Below are positions 8,193 to 16,994 of a stretch of DNA of 64,000 bases, in pieces. Under the pieces are notes generated by a model. It made no database searches. It had not been told where the DNA came from and was given only the letters and a program-made list of their open reading frames with translations. The position numbers were made by a program, and so were the translations under genes. How positions within the stretch are numbered: position 1 is the first letter of the stretch; every line of letters starts with the position of its first letter. Source of the DNA: Gracilimonas sp040877545 (GTDB lineage: Bacteria; Bacteroidota; Rhodothermia; Balneolales; Balneolaceae); assembly GCA_040877545.1 (NCBI GenBank), contig JBBDNN010000067.1, positions 15,640 through 79,639 of the forward strand. Direction: 5' to 3'.

Positions 8193-9206
8193 ATGGAGAC
8201 GAAATCTCTTGAGGAGGTATATTCATCACTCGATGAACATACCCGTATCATTTATGTAGTTCCCTTGATCAGGTATTCTCACCAGAAAACAGATTACCTC
8301 TACCTGCTCTACGAAGATCTTATCAAATCAGAGAAGTTTGATATACAAGCCATCAGTGTTATAAATCATTTTAAATTGGTAGCTGGCATTTTAAAGAATA
8401 AACATGCCATTCTTCACTACCATTGGCTTGAGTTTCAGGATTTTAAATCTCTGCTGGGAATGCCCTGGAAAATACTGTGCATTCGCCTTTTTAAGCTTTT
8501 TGGAGGAAAAATTGTATGGACGCTACACAACGAATTTCCCCACGACCAAAAGTATTTAAAACTCCATTCCTTTTTACACCGAAAGATGGCCTCATGGGCA
8601 GATAAGCTTCATGTTCATTGTAATACAGCTGTCGAAATTATGAGTAATCGGTTGGATGTATCAAAGAATAAGTTCTTTGTTAGACCTCATCCCAAATTTC
8701 CATCTACCATTCAATCAAAAAATGAGGCTATCACCCATCTAATTGAGGAGTATGGTTGCGACCTTCAACCGGGGATACCTCTGCTGTTAATGTTTGGCAA
8801 TATTAGCCGGTATAAACAAATTGAAAAAGTAGCTGAGATAGTCAATGATCTGCCTTTAGAGAGTAAGCTGCTCATTGTGGGGCCTATCAAAAAAGGAAAT
8901 ATGAGCCTTTATAAAGAGCTCAAAAATCTGGAACAGGGTTCGCAGCGAATAAAATTAATTCCCAGGTTTATAAAAGAAGAACACGTGCCCTGGTTTTACA
9001 ATGCAGCAGATATTTGCCTGTTTAATTACCGGGAAATTCTTTCTTCAGGTGGTATTCATTTAGCCCTCAGTTATCAAAGAATCATTATTTCTCCTGATAA
9101 AGGTTGTATCTCCGAAATCCAGGGAGCGCAAAATGTGCATTTATTTGAAAACGAGGAAGAGTTTAAAAAACTACTGATACGGGAAATAAAATCCACTAAT
9201 GCCTAA
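8193..9206 (+). CDS. Glycosyltransferase, GT-B fold (GT4-like)
   Basis: The product has 337 residues. The N-terminal half has HYHWLEFQDF and KIVWTLHNEFPHD, typical acceptor-domain elements of GT-B enzymes. The C-terminal half has LLMFGNISRYKQIEKVAEI, a nucleotide-sugar-domain entry, and SSGGIHLALSYQRIIISPDKG where GT4 enzymes carry the E-x7-E region; the first Glu is not obvious. No signal peptide or membrane segment is seen, so it is cytoplasmic. The donor sugar cannot be predicted. It lies 19 bp after the PorV pair and overlaps the flippase gene by 8 bp, the first gene of the polysaccharide cassette. Confidence 0.8.
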   Translation: METKSLEEVYSSLDEHTRIIYVVPLIRYSHQKTDYLYLLYEDLIKSEKFDIQAISVINHFKLVAGILKNKHAILHYHWLEFQDFKSLLGMPWKILCIRLFKLFGGKIVWTLHNEFPHDQKYLKLHSFLHRKMASWADKLHVHCNTAVEIMSNRLDVSKNKFFVRPHPKFPSTIQSKNEAITHLIEEYGCDLQPGIPLLLMFGNISRYKQIEKVAEIVNDLPLESKLLIVGPIKKGNMSLYKELKNLEQGSQRIKLIPRFIKEEHVPWFYNAADICLFNYREILSSGGIHLALSYQRIIISPDKGCISEIQGAQNVHLFENEEEFKKLLIREIKSTNA

Positions 9207-10599
9207 ACTCAAAGAAAAAGCATTCTGGATTGTAGCTGGAGATATTGCCGGGCGTGGCCTCTCCTTTGCTGCTTCTATTTACCTTGCCCGAATACTTGGT
9301 TCTGAATTTTACGGCCTTATAATTGTTGCACTTTCGGTATTAGGCTATGCAACCTGGTTTTCTGATTTAGGCTTAATTAGCATTGGAACGCGCGAAACTG
9401 CAAAAGAACCTTTAAAAAGAAATTTCAGGGTTCTGGAAATATTCAAGCTTAAACTGGTACTGGGAGTCACCGTTCTGATTTTGGCAACCCTGCTTGTTTC
9501 CATTATTGATTCCGGGGAAATTGAGCAACAGGTAATTTTAGGCTATTTATATTCTCTTATTCCTTATATGGCTCTAATGGAATGGTTTTATGCAGGGAAA
9601 CAGCAGTTTGGTAAAATAGCTGCCTCAAAAATATTCAACGGTCTTGTTTATTTTCTTCTTGTTATTTTTCTGGTAGACACCGCAGAGGATGTTACCCTGG
9701 TTCCGGTTCTTTATACTGCAGGAATTAGTGTAGCCGCGCTTACGCTGGCTACATTTGCCATAACAGATAAACCTTTTACCCTTCCCTCCCGCGGAACCCG
9801 GATATACTCTGACTTAATAAAAACAAGTTCCATTTTAGGTTTGGGGAAATTTTTTTCCCAGATCGTGCAACTGTTACCACCTTTATTAATAGGCGCACTG
9901 CTATCATTGCATGATGCCGGTTTGTATGGTGCCGCATTTCGAATTGTTATCATAGCCATGATGATCGATCGTGTTTTTGTGAATCTGTTATTACCAAACC
10001 TTGCTTCCTTGTGGAGCATAGATCGTTCAGCAGCAGCGTTAAAGGTTGATATAGTTTACAAATCAGTTGCTGTAGGAGGGGCTTTTATTGCGTTATTTAC
10101 AGCAGTATCAGCGGAGCAGGTTATACAAATATTATATGGTCCTGAATATGCCGGCAGTGCTGTACTGCTCCAGTTACTTTCCATTTTGATTGCCGTTACT
10201 TTTATAAACAGCCTGTTCTCGTTTGGATTAATAGCTACGGGGAACGACAAAGCTTATTTCTTAGCCACTTGTTTGGGAGGCACTATTTCGGGTTTGGTAA
10301 TTGTAATATTTATTGCTTTGGGTAGTTCTATTTATGCAGCTGCAGCTGTTTCTCTGGCAGAAATTATAATCACATTTTTCACTTTTATGTGGTTTCGGAA
10401 AATTATTCCTCTCAACTACCTAAAACCTTTACTAATTAGCTATCCTGTAGCCATCCTGTTATTTTTCGCCTTTAACCTGGTACCTTTTATGCCTTTAATT
10501 AATGCTGTACTGGCATCTATTTTATTCCTGATTGTCATAAAAATAACCGGCATCTTTAATAACGCCCAGATTGCATGGGTTAAAGAAAAACTTCTTTAA
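9199..10599 (+). CDS. Wzx-like oligosaccharide flippase (MOP superfamily)
   Basis: The product has 466 residues with about 12-14 hydrophobic segments. It starts with WIVAGDIAGRGLSFAASIYLARILGSEFYGL, the N-terminal pattern of Polysacc_synt/Wzx proteins, followed by DLGLISIGTRETAKEP. Such proteins flip lipid-linked oligosaccharide repeat units across the inner membrane. It overlaps the upstream glycosyltransferase by 8 bp and shares one base with the deacetylase start. No Wzy polymerase or Wzz is present in the window, so the substrate may be a short glycan, or assembly genes may lie elsewhere. Confidence 0.9.
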   Translation: MPKLKEKAFWIVAGDIAGRGLSFAASIYLARILGSEFYGLIIVALSVLGYATWFSDLGLISIGTRETAKEPLKRNFRVLEIFKLKLVLGVTVLILATLLVSIIDSGEIEQQVILGYLYSLIPYMALMEWFYAGKQQFGKIAASKIFNGLVYFLLVIFLVDTAEDVTLVPVLYTAGISVAALTLATFAITDKPFTLPSRGTRIYSDLIKTSSILGLGKFFSQIVQLLPPLLIGALLSLHDAGLYGAAFRIVIIAMMIDRVFVNLLLPNLASLWSIDRSAAALKVDIVYKSVAVGGAFIALFTAVSAEQVIQILYGPEYAGSAVLLQLLSILIAVTFINSLFSFGLIATGNDKAYFLATCLGGTISGLVIVIFIALGSSIYAAAAVSLAEIIITFFTFMWFRKIIPLNYLKPLLISYPVAILLFFAFNLVPFMPLINAVLASILFLIVIKITGIFNNAQIAWVKEKLL

Positions 10600-12134
10600 T
10601 GAATCAACGGCTCTGCATAGGAATACAACGTATTGACTCTGGCTGGCAATCTATACTTGATCAAATTGGCCTGTGGTATGAAGAAGTGAGTTATGGCCAT
10701 TCTTTAGCTGAACAATATTCAGTTATTATTCTGAATGATAAAATCCACGCTTCTCAGGAGAAACAACTAAAGGAGTATTTGGGCAATGGAGGTTCCCTGC
10801 TGGAAACTGGAAAATATCAGGTATTCACTGATTCAAAGAATACCCTAACCCGTCGGGTTTCTACTCTAACTAATAAAAGCCAGCATCCGGCTTTTCAGCA
10901 CATCCCCTTTATTGATATCTTCTCAAAAATATATTTACATAGGGAATCTTCCCTCTTTCAGGGCTTGATGCATATCCGTAATGCCGGGGATGGTTTTTTG
11001 GGTTTTATGGGGGCTGATCTTCCAGCACTTTTAAATTCTAAAGGGTACATGCGCAAGCGATTTTTTAATCCTTCAGCAAAACATGCTGATGAAATTGTCA
11101 GTAAAGTTTCGAAGCATGAATTGATGCAGGCATTTATCGCGCTACTTAAAGAATTACATTTTTTGCGAAAAATTCCATTCCTGAAAAAATGGGAATCACC
11201 AGCTAAAAAACCTGTTTTCTCCTTTCGGGTTGATAGTGATTTCGGTGATCAAAAGTCTATGGATGATCTTTATAAGCTGGCGCAAAAAAATAATCTATCA
11301 CTGACCTGGTTTTTACATGTAAAGGCGCATGAAAGCTGGCTCAATCACTTTCACTCCTACACAAATCAGGAAATTGCCCTCCATGGATATTCTCACGGCA
11401 CCTCATTATCTGCCTCAAAAACACTCGAAAACACAAGCAAGGGATTAAATCTACTTCAAAAAGAAGGGTTTAAAACCGATGGATTTTGTGCACCTTATGG
11501 AATTTTTAATAGAGCTTTAGTAAAGACCCTGGAAAAAAGCAGGTTCTCCTACACTTCCGAATTCACATTTTGTTATGATGGATATCCTATACAGACAGAG
11601 AATGAAAAACTGCCCCTTCAAATTCCAATTCACCCAATTTGCACCGGTAGTCTTAAACGACAAGAACTCACAATCTCTGAAATGACCACCTATTTTGAAT
11701 TTATACTGATAAATAAATTGGCAAGGTTCGAGCCGGTAATATTTTATCATCATCCGTTGCAAACAGGACTGAAGACAATGGAGCATCTTTTTAAACGTGT
11801 GAAATCAGAAAACTTGGTAAATCTAACTTTCTCACAGTTAGCGAATTTTTGGAAACAGCGACAAAACTTCAAGTTTGAATCTTTTTGGGATGAAAATCAG
11901 GTCGAAATAACATCATCATCCGAAGATAAAATATTCATCCAATCCTGTAAAAATCATCAGGAATTTGATTTAATTGCAGCCGGAGCAAAGAAATTAGATC
12001 TATCACAACCTTCCGAATTTGAGTATGCGAAACAGTATCTTCCTGAGCCATCACAGATATCTAATATGCGAAACCACGACTTACAACTCTTCAAAACTTC
12101 CATGCTTGACTGGAAAAACAGGATCAGGTTATGA
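10599..12134 (+). CDS. NodB-like polysaccharide deacetylase family protein
   Basis: This 511-residue protein carries a central NodB-homology region. SFRVDSDFGD at about 209-218 supplies the catalytic-base and metal Asp residues (Asp212, Asp214), and LHGYSHG gives the metal-binding His262 and His266. FCAPYGIFN corresponds to the RxPYG-type motif with the Arg replaced. The N-terminal 200 residues look like a glutamine-amidotransferase/ThuA-like Rossmann segment (GGSLLETGKY) rather than a signal peptide, and the C-terminal 130 residues are unassigned. The arrangement suggests a cytoplasmic sugar deacetylase of the surface-glycan pathway. It is coupled on both sides (1-bp and 4-bp overlaps). Confidence 0.75.
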   Translation: MNQRLCIGIQRIDSGWQSILDQIGLWYEEVSYGHSLAEQYSVIILNDKIHASQEKQLKEYLGNGGSLLETGKYQVFTDSKNTLTRRVSTLTNKSQHPAFQHIPFIDIFSKIYLHRESSLFQGLMHIRNAGDGFLGFMGADLPALLNSKGYMRKRFFNPSAKHADEIVSKVSKHELMQAFIALLKELHFLRKIPFLKKWESPAKKPVFSFRVDSDFGDQKSMDDLYKLAQKNNLSLTWFLHVKAHESWLNHFHSYTNQEIALHGYSHGTSLSASKTLENTSKGLNLLQKEGFKTDGFCAPYGIFNRALVKTLEKSRFSYTSEFTFCYDGYPIQTENEKLPLQIPIHPICTGSLKRQELTISEMTTYFEFILINKLARFEPVIFYHHPLQTGLKTMEHLFKRVKSENLVNLTFSQLANFWKQRQNFKFESFWDENQVEITSSSEDKIFIQSCKNHQEFDLIAAGAKKLDLSQPSEFEYAKQYLPEPSQISNMRNHDLQLFKTSMLDWKNRIRL

Positions 12135-13162
12135 GAGTTGGTTATGTAGCACCTGCGAGTATTGCTGCCGTTAATGGCGGTATTCGAGTACAGGCGCTGA
12201 ATACTATAGAGCAGATAAAGGCGCTCGGTGTGGAGCCGGTTTTACTTTCGCCCTGGCAGAAGCTTGAAGAGCAAAACATTGATCTAATTCATATTTTTGG
12301 TGCTACCGTCGAAAATGTGGGGATTTCAGATCAACTAAAGGGATTGAAAATTCCCACAGTTTTATCACCTGTATTCTATTCAAATCACGGATCTTCTTTT
12401 ATAAAAAACGCCTTAAGATTAGAGAAACTTAGTTCTGTTTTAGGAACGGGAATCCGATCAGATTTCAGTGTGAAGGCTCAACTATGTGGTCAGTCAAATA
12501 TGATTCTCCCCAATACCAGCGAAGAAGCCAGGTTAATTGAAGATGGCTTTTTAATCCCACAGAATAAAATTCACGTAGTGCCAAATGGAGTTGAAGAACG
12601 ATTTGCTGATGCTGATCCTGCATTGTTCTCTGAAAAATATAAACTGAAGGATTTTGTGCTTTTTGTGGGTCAAGCGGGGGCTCCCAGAAAAAATGTAATG
12701 AATTTGCTTAAAGCAGCAGAAGAAATAGAAGCCCCTGTAGTTATAATTGGCTCTTTTTATAAGGATAATTATGGGCTTCGGTGTAAACAACTAGCTCTAA
12801 AAAATGACCATGTGCATCTGATAGAATCTATTGAGCATAATTCAGAAATGCTTTCCTCGGCCTATGCGGCTTCGAAGGTTTTTGTACTTCCCTCCCGGTA
12901 TGAAACTCCGGGAATTGCCGCCCTGGAAGCCGCACTTGCAGGAGCAAATATTGTCATCACTAAAAATGGCGGAACCAAAGATTATTTTACTTCTCATGCT
13001 GTATATATTGATCCGGATTCATTGTCCTCTTTATCAGAAGGAATAAATAAATCTCTGAAAAAAGAGAAAGACGACTTACTTAAACAGCATATTTTAACCA
13101 ATTATACCTGGAATAAAGTAGCGCAGCAAACAGTTGCTCATTATAAAACCTTGGTTTCATGA
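12131..13162 (+). CDS. Glycosyltransferase family 4-like
   Basis: This 343-residue GT-B enzyme has an N-terminal VNGGIRVQALNTIEQIKALG acceptor-side loop, then NKIHVVPNGVEERF, FVLFVGQAGAPRKNVMNLLKA and finally LPSRYETPGIAALEAALAGA. The latter is the E-x7-E motif of retaining GT4 enzymes (Glu in YETPG and in LEAAL). It is cytoplasmic, with unknown donor and acceptor. The four-base overlaps with the deacetylase before and the epimerase after place it in the same translational unit. The neighbouring epimerase makes a ManNAc-containing glycan likely, but does not show that this enzyme adds it. Confidence 0.88.
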   Translation: MRVGYVAPASIAAVNGGIRVQALNTIEQIKALGVEPVLLSPWQKLEEQNIDLIHIFGATVENVGISDQLKGLKIPTVLSPVFYSNHGSSFIKNALRLEKLSSVLGTGIRSDFSVKAQLCGQSNMILPNTSEEARLIEDGFLIPQNKIHVVPNGVEERFADADPALFSEKYKLKDFVLFVGQAGAPRKNVMNLLKAAEEIEAPVVIIGSFYKDNYGLRCKQLALKNDHVHLIESIEHNSEMLSSAYAASKVFVLPSRYETPGIAALEAALAGANIVITKNGGTKDYFTSHAVYIDPDSLSSLSEGINKSLKKEKDDLLKQHILTNYTWNKVAQQTVAHYKTLVS

Positions 13163-14253
13163 AAAAGATATTGATTGCTTTCGGTACACGTCCGGAGATT
13201 ATCAAATTAGCCCCGGTAATTAAGGCACTTTCAGAGGGTGAATTTCAGATAAAGATTCTTCATACCGGCCAGCATCGTGAGTTGATTGAGCCTATGCTAA
13301 CCCTCTTTGATATTCGACCTGATATTAACCTGAATGTAATGAAGCCGGAACAGGATTTATTTAACCTGACTGAATCTCTTACTGGAAAGATGAAGGATGT
13401 ATTTGAATTTGAGAAACCTGATTATGTGATTGTTCAGGGTGATACAACTTCAGCTTTTATAGCTGCACTTTCTGCTTTTTACCTGAAAATTCCCGTTTTG
13501 CATGTGGAAGCCGGGCTTCGAAGCCATAATCGTTATTATCCTTTTCCAGAAGAAGGTAACAGGGCGCTAATATCAAAGTTAGCGACCATTCATTTTGCCC
13601 CAACCGATCTCAATAAAAAAAACCTGATAAAAGAAGGCATCCCGGTCGAGCAAATTTTTGTAACCGGCAATACGGTGATAGATGCACTGGAATTAATTCG
13701 CAGCTCTAAACAATTTTCTGACTCCAAACCTGATATTTTACAGGATATTCCACCTGAGCATAAATTGGTGGTATTAACAGCGCATCGGCGTGAAAATCAC
13801 GGAAAGCCATTTTCGGATATACTGAAGGCAGTAAGTCAGTTACTAAATAAAAATGAGACACTTGAGGTAGTTTTCCCTGCACATCCCAGTCCTGCAGTTC
13901 AGCAAGCTATTAAAAATTCAGATGTACAGAGTGAGCGATTTCATATTACTAAACCTTTTGGTTATCTGGCTTTTCTCCATATTCTGCAACGTGCTGATTT
14001 AATCCTGACGGATTCAGGTGGAATTCAAGAAGAAGCAGCCACATTAGGAAAACCTATTTTGGTGCTTCGAAATGAAACAGAAAGACAGGAATTGATTGAC
14101 TCGGGGCTTGGTAAATTGGTTGGCTCAGATCCTGATAAGATCCTTCAAACAGCTGAAGAGTATTTAAAGAACAACATCAAGTTAAATCCCCAGGCTCTGT
14201 TCGGAAATGGAGAAGCCTCAATGCAAATAAAAGAAGTACTACAATCTTTTTAG
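13159..14253 (+). CDS. wecB: UDP-N-acetylglucosamine 2-epimerase (non-hydrolysing)
   Basis: The product has 364 residues and interconverts UDP-GlcNAc and UDP-ManNAc, a precursor for surface glycans. The GTRPEIIKLAPVI N-terminus, HTGQH, VQGDTTSAF, LHVEAGLRS, FPEEGNR, VTGNTVIDAL, TAHRREN and DSGGIQEEAATLGKP motifs are all present, including the catalytic His and Glu positions of the family. Length is normal. It closes the cassette: the four-base overlap with the upstream glycosyltransferase couples them, and the next gene is convergent with only about 35 bp between stops. Confidence 0.95.
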   Translation: MKKILIAFGTRPEIIKLAPVIKALSEGEFQIKILHTGQHRELIEPMLTLFDIRPDINLNVMKPEQDLFNLTESLTGKMKDVFEFEKPDYVIVQGDTTSAFIAALSAFYLKIPVLHVEAGLRSHNRYYPFPEEGNRALISKLATIHFAPTDLNKKNLIKEGIPVEQIFVTGNTVIDALELIRSSKQFSDSKPDILQDIPPEHKLVVLTAHRRENHGKPFSDILKAVSQLLNKNETLEVVFPAHPSPAVQQAIKNSDVQSERFHITKPFGYLAFLHILQRADLILTDSGGIQEEAATLGKPILVLRNETERQELIDSGLGKLVGSDPDKILQTAEEYLKNNIKLNPQALFGNGEASMQIKEVLQSF

Positions 14254-14287
14254 ATGAAATCCAGTTATTTCCTACATCGGTGACCCA

Positions 14288-15118
14288 TTAGCTATAATCC
14301 TGGAACTCTTCCTCACCTTCGGGGCCATAGTCATCTCGAAAGAATTGAATAGCTCCATCCACCATTCCTTTTATAATAAAAATGATGAATACAATCATTA
14401 ATCCATATTCCTGAAGAATGAGTATGAGCAACAGGTAAAAAAGAAATAGAATAATTTTGCCCCGGTTTTCGCGAATGGTAGCACGATCGAAACGCGGAAT
14501 TTTATCAAATGGAAGCGTGCTGACCATCAAAAAAGAAATAACTACAACAATGGGAATCAAAACTGTATTTACTCCATTTTCGAACATAGAAAATATTTCC
14601 AAATTATCTTTGAAAGTTAAAAGGAAAGCTCCTAAAATAATTGCCTGAGCAGGAATCGGTAATCCAATGAAGTGATCTTTGGCGGGTGTCAGACGAGCAT
14701 TTACATTAAATCTTGCGAGCCGGACTGCACCACAAAGAGGCGGTAATGCACTGATGATAATTCCCACAAAACCGAATTGGTGCATGCTCCAGGTGTAAAT
14801 CAAAAAACCGGGAGCAACACCGAATGATACCATATCACTTATCGAATCAAGCTCTATGCCGAAATCGCTGGTGGCATTTGCAAGACGAGCCATCAATCCA
14901 TCAAAGACATCAAACAAACCAGCGAGGGCAATCAACCAGGCCCCTCTGCCTAAATCACCATTTGAAATTGAAATAATTGCAAGAAACCCACTGAACAAAT
15001 TCATCAGTGTAAAAAAACTTGGCACAGCAATTCTGTGATTAACAGGCGGCTTTGCCTTCTTCTTTCTTTCCCGTAACTCTTTAAAGGAGTGGTATTCTTT
15101 TTGAATAGGATATTTCAT
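14288..15118 (-). CDS. pssA: CDP-diacylglycerol-serine O-phosphatidyltransferase
   Basis: This 276-residue integral membrane enzyme makes phosphatidylserine from CDP-diacylglycerol and serine. The CDP-alcohol phosphotransferase signature is complete: Asp70, Asp73-Gly74, Ala77-Arg78, Gly87, Asp91 and Asp95. Several hydrophobic segments follow, and the C-terminus is acidic and soluble. The phosphatidylserine decarboxylase gene lies about 1.2 kb away on the same strand, so both phosphatidylethanolamine steps are encoded here, although the MBL gene sits between them. Phosphatidylglycerophosphate synthase is the alternative within the superfamily, but the decarboxylase nearby favours PssA. Confidence 0.9.
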   Translation of the reverse strand: MKYPIQKEYHSFKELRERKKKAKPPVNHRIAVPSFFTLMNLFSGFLAIISISNGDLGRGAWLIALAGLFDVFDGLMARLANATSDFGIELDSISDMVSFGVAPGFLIYTWSMHQFGFVGIIISALPPLCGAVRLARFNVNARLTPAKDHFIGLPIPAQAIILGAFLLTFKDNLEIFSMFENGVNTVLIPIVVVISFLMVSTLPFDKIPRFDRATIRENRGKIILFLFYLLLILILQEYGLMIVFIIFIIKGMVDGAIQFFRDDYGPEGEEEFQDYS

Positions 15119-15322
15119 TAAACAATACTTACAACGTTTTTATCTTGATGAACAATAGTAAGTATTATAAGAATTAGTTACCTGTTGAAAAAGGATGCAA
15201 ATTTGTTTTGTCTCTCTATCATCGCAAAGAGTTGAAATCCATCGCTCCAGTAAAAAGTTTTACCGACCCATATAAATTCCTTTACACCAGCGAAGCTTTC
15301 AGGCTTTCGCTAAAAAAATAAA

Positions 15323-16183
15323 TTATGATCTTTCAACAACGAATTTGCCATAATCCGGAATGGCTATTTTATCAAAATTGGCAGCCAATTCTTTTAATCC
15401 TTTTCTGAGTTCTTCTCCCTCCATTGAAGATCCATGGCCCGGAATTACCAGCTTTGGCTTTAGTTCTTCTAATTTTTTTACTGATTCCCATGCAGCTTCC
15501 CAGTCAGTAGTTAAATACCGTGGAGGTCCTTGTACTTCTGATTTTTGAACCAGTACCTTATAAAAAGAATCTTGTTTTACCGTAATAAAAGCGTCTCCTG
15601 AGAGAAGAGTTTTATCTCCTTCACGATATAATGCAATATGCCCAGGAGAGTGGCCGGGTGTATGAATCCACTGCCAATCCGGTAATTCAGCAACCATTCC
15701 ATTTTCGGGCAAGGGTTTCAATATTCTATCAATATTGATCGACTCTTTAGGGTAAAAACCGGAAGCTTTTGCCAGAATTCCTCCCTCTACTGAAGTATCC
15801 GATTCGGGATAATTTTTTTCTCCTGTTAAAAATGGAAACTCCAATGGGTGAGCATATACTGGAATATTCCATTCATTAATAAGGTGAATTAAACTACCTA
15901 TGTGATCAAAATGTCCATGGGTTAAGATAATGGCTGCTGGTTTATTATCAGTACCAAATCTATTGGCCGCCGCATTTACTATTTCCTCACCTGATTGAGG
16001 CATTCCAGCATCCACCATCACCCACTCTTCATTATCCGGATTTCCAATCATTACAATATTCACAATCTGATTGGTATAGTAATAAACATCGCTTCTGACC
16101 TGCCTTCCTGTTCCACTAGTGGAAGAAGTCATGGGAATGAACTTGCTGTCCTCGCTTTGATGCATACTCTCTTTCTGATCCAT
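15323..16183 (-). CDS. MBL-fold metallo-hydrolase
   Basis: The product has 286 residues. The HxHxDH dizinc motif is at 89-94 (HGHFDH). HTPGHSPGHI supplies the third-metal-site His, LSGDAF the bridging Asp and VIPGHGSS the last His, so the metal site is complete. There is no signal peptide. The substrate is unknown; the overall form resembles glyoxalase II/quorum-lactonase-like hydrolases and not a beta-lactamase with a clear export signal. It stands alone, with about 205 bp and 156 bp free on its two sides. Confidence 0.85.
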   Translation of the reverse strand: MDQKESMHQSEDSKFIPMTSSTSGTGRQVRSDVYYYTNQIVNIVMIGNPDNEEWVMVDAGMPQSGEEIVNAAANRFGTDNKPAAIILTHGHFDHIGSLIHLINEWNIPVYAHPLEFPFLTGEKNYPESDTSVEGGILAKASGFYPKESINIDRILKPLPENGMVAELPDWQWIHTPGHSPGHIALYREGDKTLLSGDAFITVKQDSFYKVLVQKSEVQGPPRYLTTDWEAAWESVKKLEELKPKLVIPGHGSSMEGEELRKGLKELAANFDKIAIPDYGKFVVERS

Positions 16184-16339
16184 AATTTTTCCAGATTTTA
16201 TTATTTATAACCCATAATAATCTCAACTAATTTCATCTTGGTAGCGTATTTGAAAATAAATTCAAATATAAGCTGAGCTCGTTTTATTGATCTAAATTTA
16301 CTTCGGGAATGGCTTTAGAAGAGCATAATACGAAAGGAG

Positions 16340-16993
16340 CTACCGGCTAATTATTCCGAGAACAGATTCTCCGGCCATGGTTTTATCTCCCTCTTTAACT
16401 TTTATTTCCACAGATGAAGGAACTACCACATCCATTCTTGACCCAAATTTCATGATACCAAATCGTTCACCGGCCTTAATTTGATCTCCTTCATTAATAT
16501 GATAGACAATTCTGCGGGCGAGAAATCCGGTGATTTGCCTGAACAAGAATTTTGTTCCTGTGGGATGAAGTACCCCAAAATCAGCGCGTTCATTTAAATC
16601 AGAAGCATGCTCGTTCCAGGCCATGAGATATTCGCCCGGATGATATTTCACATACTCTAACAGTCCTGAAATGGGATTTCTATTCACGTGAACATTCAGC
16701 GGAGAGAGAAAAATACTTATTTGTGTAGCTTTCTCTTTCAGGTATACATTTTCTTCGATTTCTCTAATTTGAACCACCGTACCATCAGCAGGTGAAATGA
16801 CAAAACTTTCATCGTGGGGTGTCTCCCGTTCAGGATCACGAAAAAAATAAATTACAATTCCACATAATGAAATCATGACGGCATAAACCACATAAGCAAA
16901 CCAGTTATTCAAAAAGTAACTGGCAAAAAATGATACCAGTACAGTAATAAAAAGCATACTGGCAATAGTGAAATATCCTTCTCTTGCAAACAT
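16340..16993 (-). CDS. psd: Phosphatidylserine decarboxylase, short proenzyme form
   Basis: This pyruvoyl enzyme forms phosphatidylethanolamine from phosphatidylserine at the inner membrane. Two N-terminal membrane segments are followed by FRDPERETP, SPADGTVVQI, IFLSPLNVHVNR-type sequence and the self-cleavage site KFGSRMDVVVP. Gly184-Ser185 (numbering from ATG 16993) should be cleaved so that Ser becomes the pyruvoyl group. I chose the ATG at 16993 (217 aa, MFAREGYFT), one base after the rseP stop. An upstream ATG at 17023 would overlap rseP by 29 bp and add ten unconserved residues. The short length is the usual form of this subfamily. Confidence 0.9.
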   Translation of the reverse strand: MFAREGYFTIASMLFITVLVSFFASYFLNNWFAYVVYAVMISLCGIVIYFFRDPERETPHDESFVISPADGTVVQIREIEENVYLKEKATQISIFLSPLNVHVNRNPISGLLEYVKYHPGEYLMAWNEHASDLNERADFGVLHPTGTKFLFRQITGFLARRIVYHINEGDQIKAGERFGIMKFGSRMDVVVPSSVEIKVKEGDKTMAGESVLGIISR

Positions 16994-16994
16994 A

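Noticed and set aside
15289..15311. Hairpin AGCGAAGC...GCTTTCGCT followed by a run of A on the plus strand
   Set aside because: The run is A on the strand where the hairpin comes first, so it is not an intrinsic terminator in either direction; the stem has a bulge.
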